A stretch of 64,000 nt of DNA. Source: Ligustrum vulgare. Lineage: Eukaryota > Streptophyta > Magnoliopsida > Lamiales > Oleaceae. This document shows positions 21,684 to 33,700 of this stretch, piece by piece. The notes below the pieces were generated by a model that did no database searches, was not told where the DNA came from, and worked only from the letters and a program-made list of their open reading frames with translations. The DNA is taken from the NCBI GenBank assembly GCA_963555705.1, contig OY743180.1:39526129-39590128 (forward strand), written 5' to 3'. A program made the position numbers and the translations under genes. Numbering within the stretch: position 1 is the first letter of the stretch; each line of letters starts with the position of its first letter.

Positions 21684-24600
21684 TCAATAATCATCAACAA
21701 CGGACTCATCACTTGCATTTCCTTGATTTACCTCCTCATCCGAACTAATTACGATTATTTCTTGCGGAGGATATGATTGTGCCTCTTCCGAACTCCTCGC
21801 TTCATCGACGTAAGGAACCATGTAGTTGAAGACCTCCTCTACAATCTCTTCGTAGGGAAGTGCAAACGGGCTGACGACTTCATCCAAGTCGGGAAAGGGA
21901 ATAGGCTGTATAGTTGACAAAGATATCACAGGAGGGACATCATCATCATTGGACTCTATGACAATAGGTAAAAGGGGAGAAGAGCCCAGAACTGGTGGGG
22001 AGTCCCTCACATCCTCTGACTATAGGGAACAGGGGAGAAGAACCTGGAATTGGTGGAGAGTCATTGACATTGCCATTGACCATAGTAGAGCAAGAGGCAG
22101 CCATTTGTGATATTCAACTTGCTGGAGATAGAGTAATGTGTTTTAAACACAAGTTGACCTTTATATAGAAGTGTTGTGCATACGGTTTTGATAAGTTAAT
22201 GTTGTCAACCACCTTAAAACTTAATTATAAGTGTCAAGTACCTGATAACATAATGACTGTCATAATACTTAATCACAGCAAATTTCCTGCAACATCACTC
22301 CTTCAATCACACTTCAATGATTGAGTGACAATGTAGATGACAAATATTCATTTTGGTGACTTTAGGCTGAAAATACTACCCGTACCAAAATTAATTAGAA
22401 AGTACCATTGGACTAATGTTCTCCACTACAAGTGCATACACTACATTCAATGCTGTTAACACTCAGGGAAAAATACCATGACATTCGATGACAATATTTC
22501 TTTATTTTGAAACACTGTTCATAGTAATCCCTTTACAAAGCACAAAATTTACAAACAGAATGATTGAAACTAACCCAATATAATTTCAACTTAAATGCAC
22601 ATTACCATTCTACATTCAAAATCATCGAATGTCATGCCCACTTACAACAACGATTCCAACAAGTTTTCATTTAATTCGAAATATGCACATTCAAGAATGC
22701 CAATGATGTTGTCAAAGCAAAAAATGGATTGATTAAAGTCATCCTAAACAGCTAATCTGAGGAGTTCATTTCTTAGACCTCTTCCTCCCTGACCTTGTGA
22801 ACGGCGATCATGTGCTGACCGATGGCACACTTGTGTGTGTCGAACGCCTTTTCCCTGTATTGGTTGGTCGGACATCTACTAGCTCTTCATTTAATGGGGC
22901 CACTTCTACCGGAGGATTGTATACAATCATTGCAATAGATTGCTCGTCTAATGGGCCTTCATGTGATGACTCATGCGCGAAATACTCAATGTTCATGTAC
23001 AAAACATTAAAAAGTTTAACACTGAGCTTCGATGTAATTACACAGAAACTGTCGATAATTCCAGAGTATAACTGTCGATTTCTAATTAACATGCAAACAT
23101 GGGGGTTATGGACTACGTACCTGCTTCATGTGTGGCACTATCAATTGGGATATGAATATTGACATGTTCTGGCCGTACCAATGTTGGGGAAAAGTTTGTA
23201 CCTTCCATGTGAAATGAAAATCGTTAAATAGTGTGGTTGTACTATAAGCTATTATGTAATGATGAAAACAATTGGTTTACTAGTCCAGTAGTGCAGTTGT
23301 AAATTTTATTTAAAGCAAAAGTATTACCTGCTGTAGCCGGTTCTTCTGTCGACAATGGAGTATCTTCAAATGGCTCTCTCTCCTGAGTTAGTTGACGGCT
23401 CATACCCTGGACTTCAACAAACTCTTTCAATTCTCGAAGTTGCTGAGCTATGTACTTCTGAACCTCCTCCTAAGAAGAATGTAAGAGGACTCCATCCTCG
23501 TACCACTTGCTCGTACCTCGGTTTCCAGCCCATTCACAAGCCTATCCATTTCTTGGAACTTCGAAATGATAATGTCATTAAATCCTTGCATTCTCTCATC
23601 GACCTTCTGCTGAATATCCTTGAAGCCATCCATTATTATTGCCCTCTCCGTCTCCAATTTCAAATTGAATTTTTTTTTCTTGCGCCAAAAGCAGACTGGT
23701 TACATCATCTCGGGATAGTGGGGTTATAGATCTCGATGGTTCGTTCTGGGATCTACTTGGGATGGATTCGTTACGAACAGGTGTGGACTCGAAGGCACCA
23801 ATGCCAACATTTTCAAACCTCGTTCCTATGTCATGCCTTGCACTGAACATAAAATTTCGACTATCTGGGCTACTAGATTCCCCTCCATCACCTATCTCGT
23901 TCCCACTAGACCCTGCACTCGAATCTTCAAAATCCCCAGAACCACTCCCCGTATCCTGGTCTTCTGACTCAGCATTTTAGCTAGATGCATCCTCATAAGC
24001 CTCGGATGCAATATTCTCTTCAACATCACATTACGGACGGTCCATGTTCAACTCTAAATCATCAAGTAATTGCACGACATTGTCTTCCAATGGAACTAAT
24101 GTGCTGATGTACGCACTAATTTGCTCCTCTGTCAAAGGTCTAAGGGTGGCATAGACTTGAAGCTGCAATAGTAACGTAGAGAAGTTGAAGTTTTTTTGTG
24201 TAGACAAAGTACTATCAAAACATTAATATTGTAATCAATCTACGTAAAGCACAATATTACCGGTGTATTCTTGAAAAATGCCTCGTAGGTGCGTTGTTGT
24301 GGCTGCTTCTTAGCTGTCCAACTAAGAATTCATAGCGTCCAAATTCCTAGACGCTCGGAAAAGCATTCACCTAGTTCAGGGACAGCCTCGTATGCCCATA
24401 TCTGCCATGAAATGGAAATAGTTACGACGTGGATCGAAAGTGATGGGTAGGAGATTAAAAGAATTTAGAACAAAATATACCAACGATTCAAATCATATGA
24501 AATACCTACAGTGCTAGAGGGAAACCGTGAATGGTATATGTAATATCCTTCTCCTATTTAGCATTTGCATCCCCCACTTTCTTCGACCACCCACGTTTGA

Positions 24601-25126
24601 ATGCCTTGATCACCCGGTGGTAACCAATCTTCCCCCCAAGGATATTCGAAGAAAAGTTTCAAGTTGTCTACCAGAGCCAACGTGTTGAGATCAATGCCAA
24701 TGTTTTTTTAGGGGCTATAAAAAAACTTTCAACCAATAAAGCTAGGCCCAGTTTATATCGATTCGCCCTTGGTGTCGAAGAGTGCAACAGTACCCGCTCC
24801 AAGTCACCACAAGTGACTCTATCACTTCCTTTGAAGTACCTTTCTTTAAGCCTCTTCTTTTGTATTGTCTGCTCGTACTCCTCGGGATTCACCGAGGGAC
24901 CACATTTAAGCCCAGTCACAATTGCATACTCATTCAGCCCAAACCTACTGTAATGCCCATTGAAATTGAACCATAACTCATTTATCTTGCCCAAGTCAAC
25001 TAGTCGGAATAGTAGCTGCTGCATCAATTGTGCTGAGAATTGCAGCTCAGCGAGTTCTGTCAAATACCCGAAGCATGTATTTTTAAATTGTTCTTGTTGA
25101 GAGCTGTCCAATCTATCAAATACCAC
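21684..25126 (-). pseudogene. DUF1985 gene of a Ulp1-type MULE, peptidase not seen
   Basis: The best exon is 25126-24668: residues about 45-100 hold ELWFNFNGHYSRFGLNEYAIVTGLKCGP, the DUF1985 signature found N-terminal to C48 (Ulp1-like) peptidases in plant MULEs. Homology continues past a frameshift (VDNLKLFFEYPWGGRL near 24620-24660; AYEAVPELGE and LSWTAKKQPQ near 24300-24400). Further along the minus strand are an acidic/serine region (23980-23600), a coiled-coil segment MDGFKDIQQKVDERMQGFNDIIISKFQEMD (split here: 23635-23450), a piece at 23090-22808 and a C-terminal acidic piece at 22010-21684 (IVISSDEEV). No His-Asp-Cys peptidase motif was found in any frame, so the SUMO-protease domain is missing or beyond recognition. 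Several stops and intron-like gaps. Confidence 0.7.
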
Positions 25127-25129
25127 CTT

Positions 25130-25960
25130 TATGTACTTGAGCTAGCTTCTCTGCGATATGTGTGCATGCATTCTATCTTCATCGGGTAGTACGAACGGGA
25201 AGTTCATCTGCACAATATAAAAAAAAACCACTTAATGATGATAATAGTACACATTTCAGTCATCCACATGCTAGGAAATGTAAGAAGAAGATGGAAAATG
25301 AAAATGTCTATCGAATGAAACAAATTAGCCCATCTGTCGATAATAACAGATTTATTCTGTCGTGATCGACAGATGATTATAAAGATATTGCATTCTAAAT
25401 CCAGTATGTAACATGCAATCCTCAGTCCTGATTGTACAGGCCTGTAAAACTTAATGTGAGACTAAGTGGCCGAAACTATAGATAACCGTTTGTTCAAATT
25501 TTGATTCACATAATAAGAGGGATGTCTAAAAGCATTAAGCTAAACTCTATATAACTAGTCATCCAAATGCAAGGAAATGCAATCAGTAGTAGGTAAATGG
25601 AAATGTCAATCGAATGAAACAATCAACCCCAACTGTCGAGAATTACAGATTTCATCTGTCGAGAACGACAGAAATGTCTCGACATATGACTATAAACATG
25701 TAACAATCTAATTTAAGTATGTTAGACGCACCCACGTATCATTGTCCTCATTCCTGAATCTGCAAGCATGTGTCACTACAATTGTCGATATGCATGTCAC
25801 GTTCAAGAACATTTCAAGCTTTTTGAGCGATAGCAAATAATTAATGTTAGAATAAGAAATGAAAATATAGAAAACTAATTGCTCATATTTTTGAATAACA
25901 TGAAGAGATGTATGGGTGAAATCATGAAGCAAAACTTAATATTTCCCATGAATTCTATAC
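25130..25960. other. MULE spacer with CTGTCG motifs
   Basis: AT-rich. Two related blocks about 300 bp apart share 'catgctaggaaatg/atgcaaggaaatg', 'gaaaatg..tatcgaatgaaacaa' and a CTGTCGA...TCTGTCG inverted motif (25325-25372 and 25626-25680), so the segment is an old duplication. No gene. Confidence 0.5.
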
Positions 25961-25964
25961 TACT

Positions 25965-26252
25965 ACTGAACAGTTTGAGTGCTTCTTCTTCCATTCCAAC
26001 CACCCACCAGTTTACCCTAAACCACTTCCTCCCTCATTTAACATTTACAAAAAATCACTTCAACCATCCCCGTTTATAAACCAAGCCCACTTCCTACTCC
26101 TGTCATCACTTATAATCCGAAACCAGTTCTTCCTCCCATCTCCATTTACAAGCCGAACCAACTTCCCCCACCTATTCCCATTTACAAGCCAAAGCCAAAT
26201 GAAGGGCATAAAGCACCAACACCCATTCAAAACTCAATCCACTACAAAAATT
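25965..26252 (+). pseudogene. Captured proline-rich cell-wall protein fragment
   Basis: Reads PPVYPKPLPPSFNIYKK, then after a one-base frame slip PVYKPSPLPTPVITYNPKP and LPPPIPIYKPKPNEGHKA, ending in TGA at 26250. The repeated Pro-Pro-x-x-Ile-Tyr-Lys-Pro pattern is that of plant proline-rich structural cell-wall proteins. No signal peptide or start is present. Its place just inside the right MULE terminus suggests capture of a host exon by the element. Confidence 0.55.
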
Positions 26253-26429
26253 GATTTCAGCAATGAATTTGGGTTCCACATCATATGGGAAAACTCTCTG
26301 TGAGTTTTATTCCAAAAAGAAAAAAGAAAATCGAAACCAACAATGGCTGGCGAGAGATCGGTCGAAAACAAACAACAACAACACGTGAGTCGCTGAATGA
26401 ATGTGCGGATTTTTGGTTACTAACCTTCA

Positions 26430-26645
26430 ATGTCGACGCCGGAGTATGTCGATCGTGATTGGGGAGGGATTTTGGATGAAACTGATTTCTCACTTTTGGA
26501 TGAAGAAGATGGAGTGACTTTGGAGGGATTTCGTTCCCCTTCTATTTTTCCTTCTGCACAAGTACCAAAATTGGCGGTTACAGCATTGTTTGATAATGGG
26601 TCTACTTTTTGTACTTCTAATTTTAAAATGTCAAATCCGTACTAG
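26430..26645 (+). CDS. Short unknown reading frame near the MULE right end
   Basis: 71 codons, acidic N-terminal half (DRDWGGILDETDFSLLDEEDGV). No recognised domain. It follows 'ggttactaaccttcaatgtcgacg' and sits 40 bp inside the right terminus. Could be the N-terminus of a captured gene or chance; nothing beyond composition supports it. Confidence 0.2.
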   Translation: MSTPEYVDRDWGGILDETDFSLLDEEDGVTLEGFRSPSIFPSAQVPKLAVTALFDNGSTFCTSNFKMSNPY

Positions 26646-26691
26646 TTGGATGCAAATGGGAAAAAAAATTCTGCAATGGGGCAAATGTCTC

Positions 26692-26880
26692 AAAAAATGT
26701 TAGATTTGTCAAAATCATGAAAAGTGTCCTTTTTGTTCATACAAATCCAAAAAGTGTCAGGGAATGCAATTCCCTCTAAAAAATATTGGAAAAGTAAAAA
26801 ATGGTGGGTTTGACTAAGATGGATGGTTGAGATTAAGTGTTGAATAAATTTGATTTTGAAATAATTGGGGCCAAACAAGA
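26692..26880. mobile_element. Right part of the split Tourist-like MITE
   Basis: Ends GGGGCCAAACAAGAGC then TAA, the inverse of the left end at 17926. See the left part. Confidence 0.45.
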
Positions 26881-27576
26881 GCTAAATTGTTAAATTTTGA
26901 ATTGAAATTTATACAGTAATGACATTCATTTTTAACCACATATTTCTGTGAGACTCACAACTTTTCAATAACATTTCAACCACACATTCACCTCAGAAGC
27001 AAAAAAATCCTCAAAATTTTAAAAATAAATGCATTGGACCAAGCAAGCTCTAAAAAGAGGTAAATGTAAACTAAAAATGGTAAAAAAAAAATAAATAAAA
27101 AATAAATAAATAAAATAAAAAATAATACATGTACTCTCTGAATTACCTTTTAAATTAAAGTCCATGTAAGTATTACATTTATAATATATATATACATAGT
27201 CAAATATAAAATTTTATTATATAATTTAATTTTTTGAAATTTATAATGTATTATTTGAAGTTTAATTTTATTATATTATAGTCATAATCAAGTGAGTGTA
27301 ATCAAAATCAAATTATTAAATTTCAACTTAATTCCATTTTTGTAATTTGACCAAAAGGAAGGGAAATTTCTCTCTCTATAATAGGCTCTCCATTTTTGCG
27401 GGAATTTCTGTTCGAGAAGAAATCACCCACTACTTGGTGTTTTTCACACAGCTTTCGATCTTCAATTTGATCTCTTCCTATTAGAAATTTTGTCTCTAAG
27501 GTGGTTTGGTGATGATCCAGGAGGGGAATCCTCCTAGGATATCGTAGGCTGAGTGGTTGGAGGTAGAAGATCTATT
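26881..27576. other. AT-rich stretch with a single MITE-like end
   Basis: GACCAAGCAAGCTC followed by TAA at 27039-27055 is a Tourist-like right end without an obvious left partner. An A-rich (AAATA)n simple repeat lies at 27086-27126. From 27385 the sequence resembles a transcript leader ('gaagaaatcacccactacttgg') leading into the LINE-like fragment. Confidence 0.45.
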
Positions 27577-28065
27577 ATGCCTTCAAATGAGAAGTCTTTT
27601 AAAGAGGTTGTGAAGGAGTTGAAATCGGATGCGTAGGATGTCAGGGAAGCATCAATCTACAAGAATGAGTCATATATTCATGTTTCCAAAGGAGAGACCC
27701 AAAAAATTTTGGCTTGGTTTAAATGTGGTTTGGTAGGTAAATTTTCTCACCTTAATCCGACTCTTAGTCTATTTAAACAAGCTTTAATTTAAATTCGTTT
27801 TAACATGGTTGGCGAAGTTCATGTGGGAAATTTAGATCGGAAACATGTCGTTCTCAACTTTGAAATGGAGGAAGATTATTGTAGATTTTTTTCAAAACTA
27901 GTCTGGTATATCCTAGGGATGCCTATGAGAATCTTAAAGTATGCTATAGCGGTAGAAAATTTAGATGAGCCTATAGAGGTCGAGCCCATAGATTTTTACC
28001 AACCTCCATCCATAGCTTGGGATTGGGAATCTGATGAGAGTGGGGCAAATGTAGAGGATATATAG
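27577..28065 (+). pseudogene. LINE-type ORF1 fragment (DUF4283)
   Basis: Frame beginning MPSNEKSFKEVVKELKSDA. It shows the DUF4283 pattern of plant LINE ORF1/zinc-knuckle proteins: GLVGKFSHLNPTLSLFKQAL, GEVHVGNLDRKHVVLNFEMEEDYCRFFSKLVWYILGMPMRILKY (split here across 27730-27950). In-frame TAG at 27634 and TAA at 27790 break it. No endonuclease or reverse transcriptase follows. The fragment is followed at once by a different transposon gene, so the two may already have been fused before decay. Confidence 0.65.
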
Positions 28066-28077
28066 AGAGAGGGGAGG

Positions 28078-28610
28078 AGACTTGGCAAGGCTGAACTTGA
28101 ACTCCCATCCTTTACAAATAGAATGAAGGACCATTATGCGGATGTGGATATGAGGAGGTTTGGCAATGCCAATAGATATACAGCTAGAGTCCTGGACTTT
28201 GTTGATATTGCACACATCTGCCAAGAGGGCGAGGTCATTGTTTATCACGACTCTCTGATGGTCGGGCTTAGGTTCTTGTTACACCATTTTTTATAGTTTT
28301 TTTTAATTAATCTCAATCATTGTCTTGGGCCAACTAGCTCCTAATGGTTGGACGTTGTTGTTTTACTTTTTTGTTTTATGCATATGTGTAGGGGTCCAGG
28401 AAACTGTTGACCTATGTAAATGTATCATTGAATTAAAACACCTTCCTTATTGTAATAGATTTGTATATTTGAGTGGGGAAGGTAGTTTTAGTGCGCCTTG
28501 GTTCCCGTCCTCCATAAAACACTGGAAAAAAATTATGTGAGGCATAAGGAGGGAGAGTCGATCTTTTAGCCGAGCTGAAAATTGCCTAACATTGACAGTT
28601 TTAGTAATAT
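28078..28610 (+). pseudogene. 'Putative gypsy type transposon' protein, N-terminal half
   Basis: Matches the plant family of gag-like proteins called 'putative gypsy type transposon' (Transposase_28). Seen in order: IVYHDSLMVGLRFLLHHF near 28235-28295, ending with TAG; PNGWTLLFYFFVLCICVGVQETVDLCKCIIELKHLP (28340-28450); LSGEGSFSAPWFPSSIKHWKK (28470-28535); and VRHKEGESIF just after. Broken by TAG, TGA and frame changes. The C-terminal half of this gene family is found at 49190-50248, on the same strand, so the gene was split by the hAT and CACTA insertions. Confidence 0.65.
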
Positions 28611-28613
28611 GGG

Positions 28614-29433
28614 TAGGCCTGGGTAAAAGAACCAGAACTAACGATTTAATTCTATTCTTTCAAAATTTAAATGGTTCTGGTTATAATTATCAAGAATCCT
28701 TCTATTTTGGTTTCGATTCTAGTTTTTGATTCGGAACCAAAACAAAGAACTAGAACCGATAGAACAAAACATAATTTTTTTATTTTTTAAAAATATAAAT
28801 TTAAAAAAATCATCAATTCTTAATCTTAATGCGTGTTATCCAGTCCATTAGTCATTATCAATTACCCAACAACTATTGACTCATTCAACATTACAATAAC
28901 TATAAGCAAAACAAGTAATAAGCAAAAAATCAAAAATAGTTTTTCTATAACTAGTTTTTTGTCATTCAGCTTCAAGCCTTAAGCCGTCAAGCCTTCAAGA
29001 ATCAACAAACAATAAATCTTCACTCTCTATCTTATAATCAGTTGTTATCTTATTTTCAAGGATTTGCTGGATTTATGCTACTGTTACTTGAAAAGTGGAG
29101 AACTATGAACAGAAATTGAAGAATTTTTAGGATGATGTACCCACGGATGAGGAGATACGTTACTATCTGGAAGGGAGTAAATATTTTGATGTTAAGGATA
29201 AATATGGCTGTTGTATTTGTATCTTGATCAAGGTCGATGATTTTACCGTCTTACGAATTTTACTAGCCGAAATCTACCATCGATTCATCGCAAAAGTTTA
29301 AAAATTTTAGTTTAGGAAATCATTACTAGAGCCAAAAGAAGTGAATGGTTTGGTTTTGATTCGGTTATTTTCTTACAAAAAGAACCATCGGTTCCTAGAA
29401 AATTAGAACCATATGGAACCACGCCCACGCTTG
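28614..29433. mobile_element. Non-autonomous hAT element, 820 bp
   Basis: Ends TAGGCCTGGGTAAAAGAACC (left) and, read inward from the right, CAAGCGTGGGCGTGGTTCC; this TAGG-TGGG-GAACC type terminus is common in plant hAT elements. Flanked by AATATGGG (28606-28613) and AGTATGAG (29434-29441), a 6/8 match for an 8-bp target duplication. Subterminal GAACC motifs are abundant at both ends. The interior has no recognised transposase. Confidence 0.65.
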
Positions 29434-29484
29434 AGTATGAGAAACTTGATTGTAGAGGTTGTGGCCAATCCTATAGCCAATGCA
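29434..29484 (+). pseudogene. Short piece of the gypsy-type gene between two insertions
   Basis: Encodes EYEKLDCRGCGQSYSQC-like sequence, continuing the split 'putative gypsy type transposon' gene between the hAT element and the CACTA terminus. Confidence 0.45.
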
Positions 29485-29499
29485 CACTACAAGAAAAAG

Positions 29500-29945
29500 G
29501 TCCATCATCGACGGCCAACTATCCGACGGGGGTCGGCACCGTCGGAAATTTTCGACGGGAAAAAAACCCGTCGGTAATTTCCGACGGTACTTGTAGTACC
29601 GTCGGAAATTACCGACGGAAACTTATATTTCCGTTGGAAATTTCCGACGGAATAATATCCGTCGGTAAATTCCGACGGGAGCTTATATCCCCGTCGAAAA
29701 TTTCCGATGGTATTAAACTTTTCCGCCAGTACTTTCCGGCGGAAAGTACTTTTCGTCGGTAATTTCCGACGGCTCCTACTTTCCGTCGGTAATTTCCGAC
29801 GGAAAATTACTTTCCGTCGGAAATTACCGACGGAAAGTAGGAGCCGTGTACTCTACTTTTCCGTCCGAATTTTCCGATGACCTCCTACTTTCCGTCGAAA
29901 ATATCCGACGGTCTTCTACTTTCCGTCGGAACCGTCGCAGATTCT
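29500..29945 (+). repeat. CACTA subterminal CCGACGG/CCGTCGG repeat field
   Basis: About 18 exact copies of the 7-mer CCGACGG or its complement, plus several one-mismatch copies, often as facing pairs joined by 'AATTT'. In En/Spm relatives such subterminal motifs are the binding sites of the TNPA protein and are needed for excision. The facing pairs can fold into nested hairpins (for example 29785-29845). Confidence 0.9.
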
Positions 29946-30704
29946 TTTCCAGTTGCTTTTAAAACTGAATCATCGCAGCTTCTCTTCCGTAAACACTAGC
30001 TTCACTGCGCCTTCTTTCTCCAATTAAGGTATGTAACTTTTTTCTTTTTTTTCTTCTCTCTCTTGTATTTTATCCAATTTTATCGTTAAAATTAGTTTTG
30101 CAAGCTAATTGATTATGAAATATTACCTATAAATAAAACAAAATAAAAAGTTGTCAAAATGGTGAACTTCAAAAATTGAACATGTTAAATTATATATAAT
30201 AGATTTATTGTATGTGTATTGTAGTTAGTATGTATATTTTTTTTTTCTAATTAGTGTATACTTGAGTACATTAATAATATTAATATATTAGATTTATTAT
30301 TATAATATGTATACTAAATTAGGGATAATATACTACATATGTATGTATTAGATTAGTATGTTGATTTTTTGTTGTTACTTTGTCCATTTTTATTAGTAAT
30401 TGTTATGTATTTTAGATAGATATAATATACATATACTAATTGTCCTTTCAGAAAAAAAAAAAAATGCATATGCTAATTGTTATTGTAGTCTTACTAATTA
30501 GTAATTTGTTCAATTTTATTAGTAAATTGTTATGTATTTTGTATAAAAAGAGATTTTTTAAGATGGAAAATGCAAAATTAAATTAATTTTTTACATATTA
30601 TTTTTAATATTAGTATGACACATAAGTATCAAAAGTAGTGTAATGAAGTAATCTTTTTATTGTTAAATATAATCAACTTTATATATCATTTGATATTGTC
30701 CAGT
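29946..30704 (+). other. CACTA leader/intron region
   Basis: 'tctccaattaag|gtatgtaac' near 30022-30036 looks like a leader exon ending in a splice donor, and 'ttgatattgtccag' just before the transposase ATG like the matching acceptor. The interval is AT-rich and non-coding. Confidence 0.45.
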
Positions 30705-33700
30705 ATGGAAGATGATCGTAGTTGGATGTATGCACGCTTAGGTGACGGGTTTCTTTCTGAAAGATTTATTACTGTGGTTGAAAGATTTATTGAATATGCA
30801 TTTTCCCAACCAGATATTGGCAACACCATGAAGTGTCCATGTAGTAGATGTGGAAACACGAGATTATTTAATCAGGATGATATAAAAATCCATTTGTACA
30901 AATATGGATTTATTGGTGGGTATATTACATGGACTGAACACGGTGAACATGTTAATGTCAGTTCTTCAAATTATGGTGAATCGTCAACAACACAGGGAGT
31001 AGGGGAATACAACCTCCATACCATGGTGATGGATGCAATGGGCCTTGAGATGTACAATGTGTCTTCCAATCTTGGAAATAGTGAGCCTGAGGAACATATA
31101 CCTAATTCGAAAGCTGCAAACTTTTTTACACTTTTACAAGAAGCTGATAAACCTTTATGGCCGGGTTGTGTAAAGCATACTAAATTATCTGCAATGTCAC
31201 AACTTTTGAACTACAAATCTGAATATAATATGCCTGCAGCATGTTATGATCGTCTAATGTCCATCGTGGCGGACATGTTACCGAAAAATAACCTGCTAGA
31301 AAGTACCTTTTACAAGACAAAGAAGATGCTATCGAGTCTTGGCCTTGGTGTTGTCAAAATTGATGCATGTATCAACGATTGCATGTTGTATTACAAAGAA
31401 ACTGAGAACTTGGTTCAGTGCAAGAACTACAATAGCCCTCGGTTTAAAGATGCAATCTCAAGATCTGGGAGCCGGGTTGCTCATAAAGTTTTGCGATATC
31501 TGCCTCTAACTCCTAGACTTCAAAGGTTGTACATGTCAAGACGCACAGTAGAACACATGATTTGGCATGCAAACAATGCCTTTACATACGGGGAAATGTC
31601 CAATCCAGTACATGGTGAGGCATGGAAGCATTTTGATAGAACCTACCCCGATTTTTTTTATGAACCACGTAATGTACGTCTCGGTCTTTGCACAGATGGC
31701 TTCAACCCATTTAACATGACAAGTACAAATTACTTGTGTTGGTCGGTGATTACTACAGTGTACAATTTTCCACCTGGTTTGTGCATGCGACGAGATAACT
31801 TATTCTTGACTATGGTTATCCCTAGACCTAAAAGTCCTGGGAAAGATATCGATGTTTACTTACGTCCACTAATAGACGAACTGAAAATGTTATGGGACGA
31901 TGGAGTTGAAACATATGGCATACATAGAAGGCAAAACTTCACAATGAAAGTTGCATTGATGTGGACTATTAGTGATTTCCCAGGACTTGGCATGCTGTCC
32001 GGGTGGAGTACACACGGTCCTTTGTGTTGTCCGTAATGTATGGGTCAACAAAAATCATTTAGATTGAAGAATGGACAAAAGTGTTGCTTTTTTTATTGTC
32101 ATCGTCGATTCCTGCCTCACAACCATCCTTTTAGAAGACAACGAGATAAGTTCTTTAAAAGAAGAATGGAGAAGGATGTTCATGCACTAACTCCTCCAAT
32201 TGCAGGTGAATATTTGCGTGGGGTTGTTGACAGTCTTCCTCCCTTCATAAGTGGTAAAACCGTTAGGAGATCAGTAATTGAAGGATTTGGAAGTAGGCAT
32301 AATTGGATAAGGAGAAGTATTTTCTGGTATTTGCCTTATTGGCATACCAATCTTATACGACACAATTTAGACGTCATGCATATCGAGAAGAATGTATTCG
32401 AAAATATATTCAACACAGTTATGGATGTGAAAGATAAAACCAAAGATAATTTTAATGCCATGAAGGATTTAGAGCTTTATTGCAACCGTCCAGAGCTGCA
32501 CATAATGGAGAATAGGGGGAGATTTTATAAGCCGAAAGCTTCTTACAGTTTGACAAAGGAGCAGAAGTTGGTGGTTTGTAATTGGATGAAGACATTAAGA
32601 ATGCCAGATGGATATGCTTCTAATATTTCACGATGCGTTAAGGGTAATTCTGATTTTTATCGGATGAAGAGCCATGACTGGCACATTTTTATGCAGAGAC
32701 TAATACCAATAGCATTTAAAGATGTATTGCTAAAACCAGTTTGGGAAGCATTAACGGAGCTTAGTAATTTTTTTAAGGATCTGTGCTCCACTATCGTGAA
32801 GGTTGAAGACATGAAGTGTTTGGAAAAAAATATCATTATAATAATATGCAAACTTGAGAAGATATTTCTACCTTCATTTTTTGATTCAATGGAGCATTTA
32901 CCAATTCATTTGCCATATGAAGCAAGAGTAGGTGGTCCGGTACAGTATCGTTGGATGTATCCTTTTGAAAGGTAATTTAGTTATGCACGTTTTATTTTAG
33001 TTATTATATGTATAATAATTAAAATAAAAGAAATAACTTTTTTAGTTTAATCAATTTAATATCACATGTTTCAGGTTCCTTAATCATCTGAAGAGGAAAG
33101 TGAAAAATCGTGCCTCTGTGGAAGGATCTATAGTAGAGGCATATTTGGTAGAAGAAACATCGACATTTTGCTTATTATATTTTGAGGATGACATCCAAAC
33201 TAGATTGAATCATCCTCCAAGAAATGATGACGGAGGGTTAAATGATCCATTGGGTTGATTGTCAATCTTCACATACACTGGTCGACCTCTAGGCAAGCAA
33301 AGTGGAAATTCTAGATATCTAACTGACGAGGAATATCGAGCTGCTTCAAGATATGTGATACTTAATTGTGAAGAAGTCACCACATTCGTTACGTAAGTAA
33401 TAATAATTTTAATGAATAATTATTGGTACAGTCTATCAGCTTGATTGACATATATTTTATGTTTTAGCTTGCAGGGAGTTTGAGAGGCAAATGAGAATAA
33501 ATTATCCACGATCATCTGATGCACAACTAGATCGTATGCGTGATGAATACTTTGGAGAGTGGTTAAGAAATAATGTAAGAAAAATTCATTTCTTTTTTAT
33601 ACCTCAAATATAGACTATACAATGACTGATAAATATTTTTAGGTCTTGTATGATGACGAAGTTGATCCCCGCATCAAGCAATTGGCAGAGGGACCATGTC

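Larger units (their letters stand above)
17985..26691 (+). mobile_element. Degenerate MULE (Mutator-like element) with DUF1985 gene
   Basis: Bounded by GGGACATTTGC (17985) and its inverse GCAAATGTCTC (26681-26691), 10 of 11 bases matching. Both sides are flanked by AAAAAAT but no perfect 9-bp duplication is visible. Inside, a MuDR-family transposase on the plus strand is followed by a convergent minus-strand DUF1985 gene and a captured proline-rich fragment. This gene pair is known from plant MULEs that carry Ulp1-like protease genes (Kaonashi/CUMULE type). All genes are broken, so the copy is dead. Confidence 0.7.
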
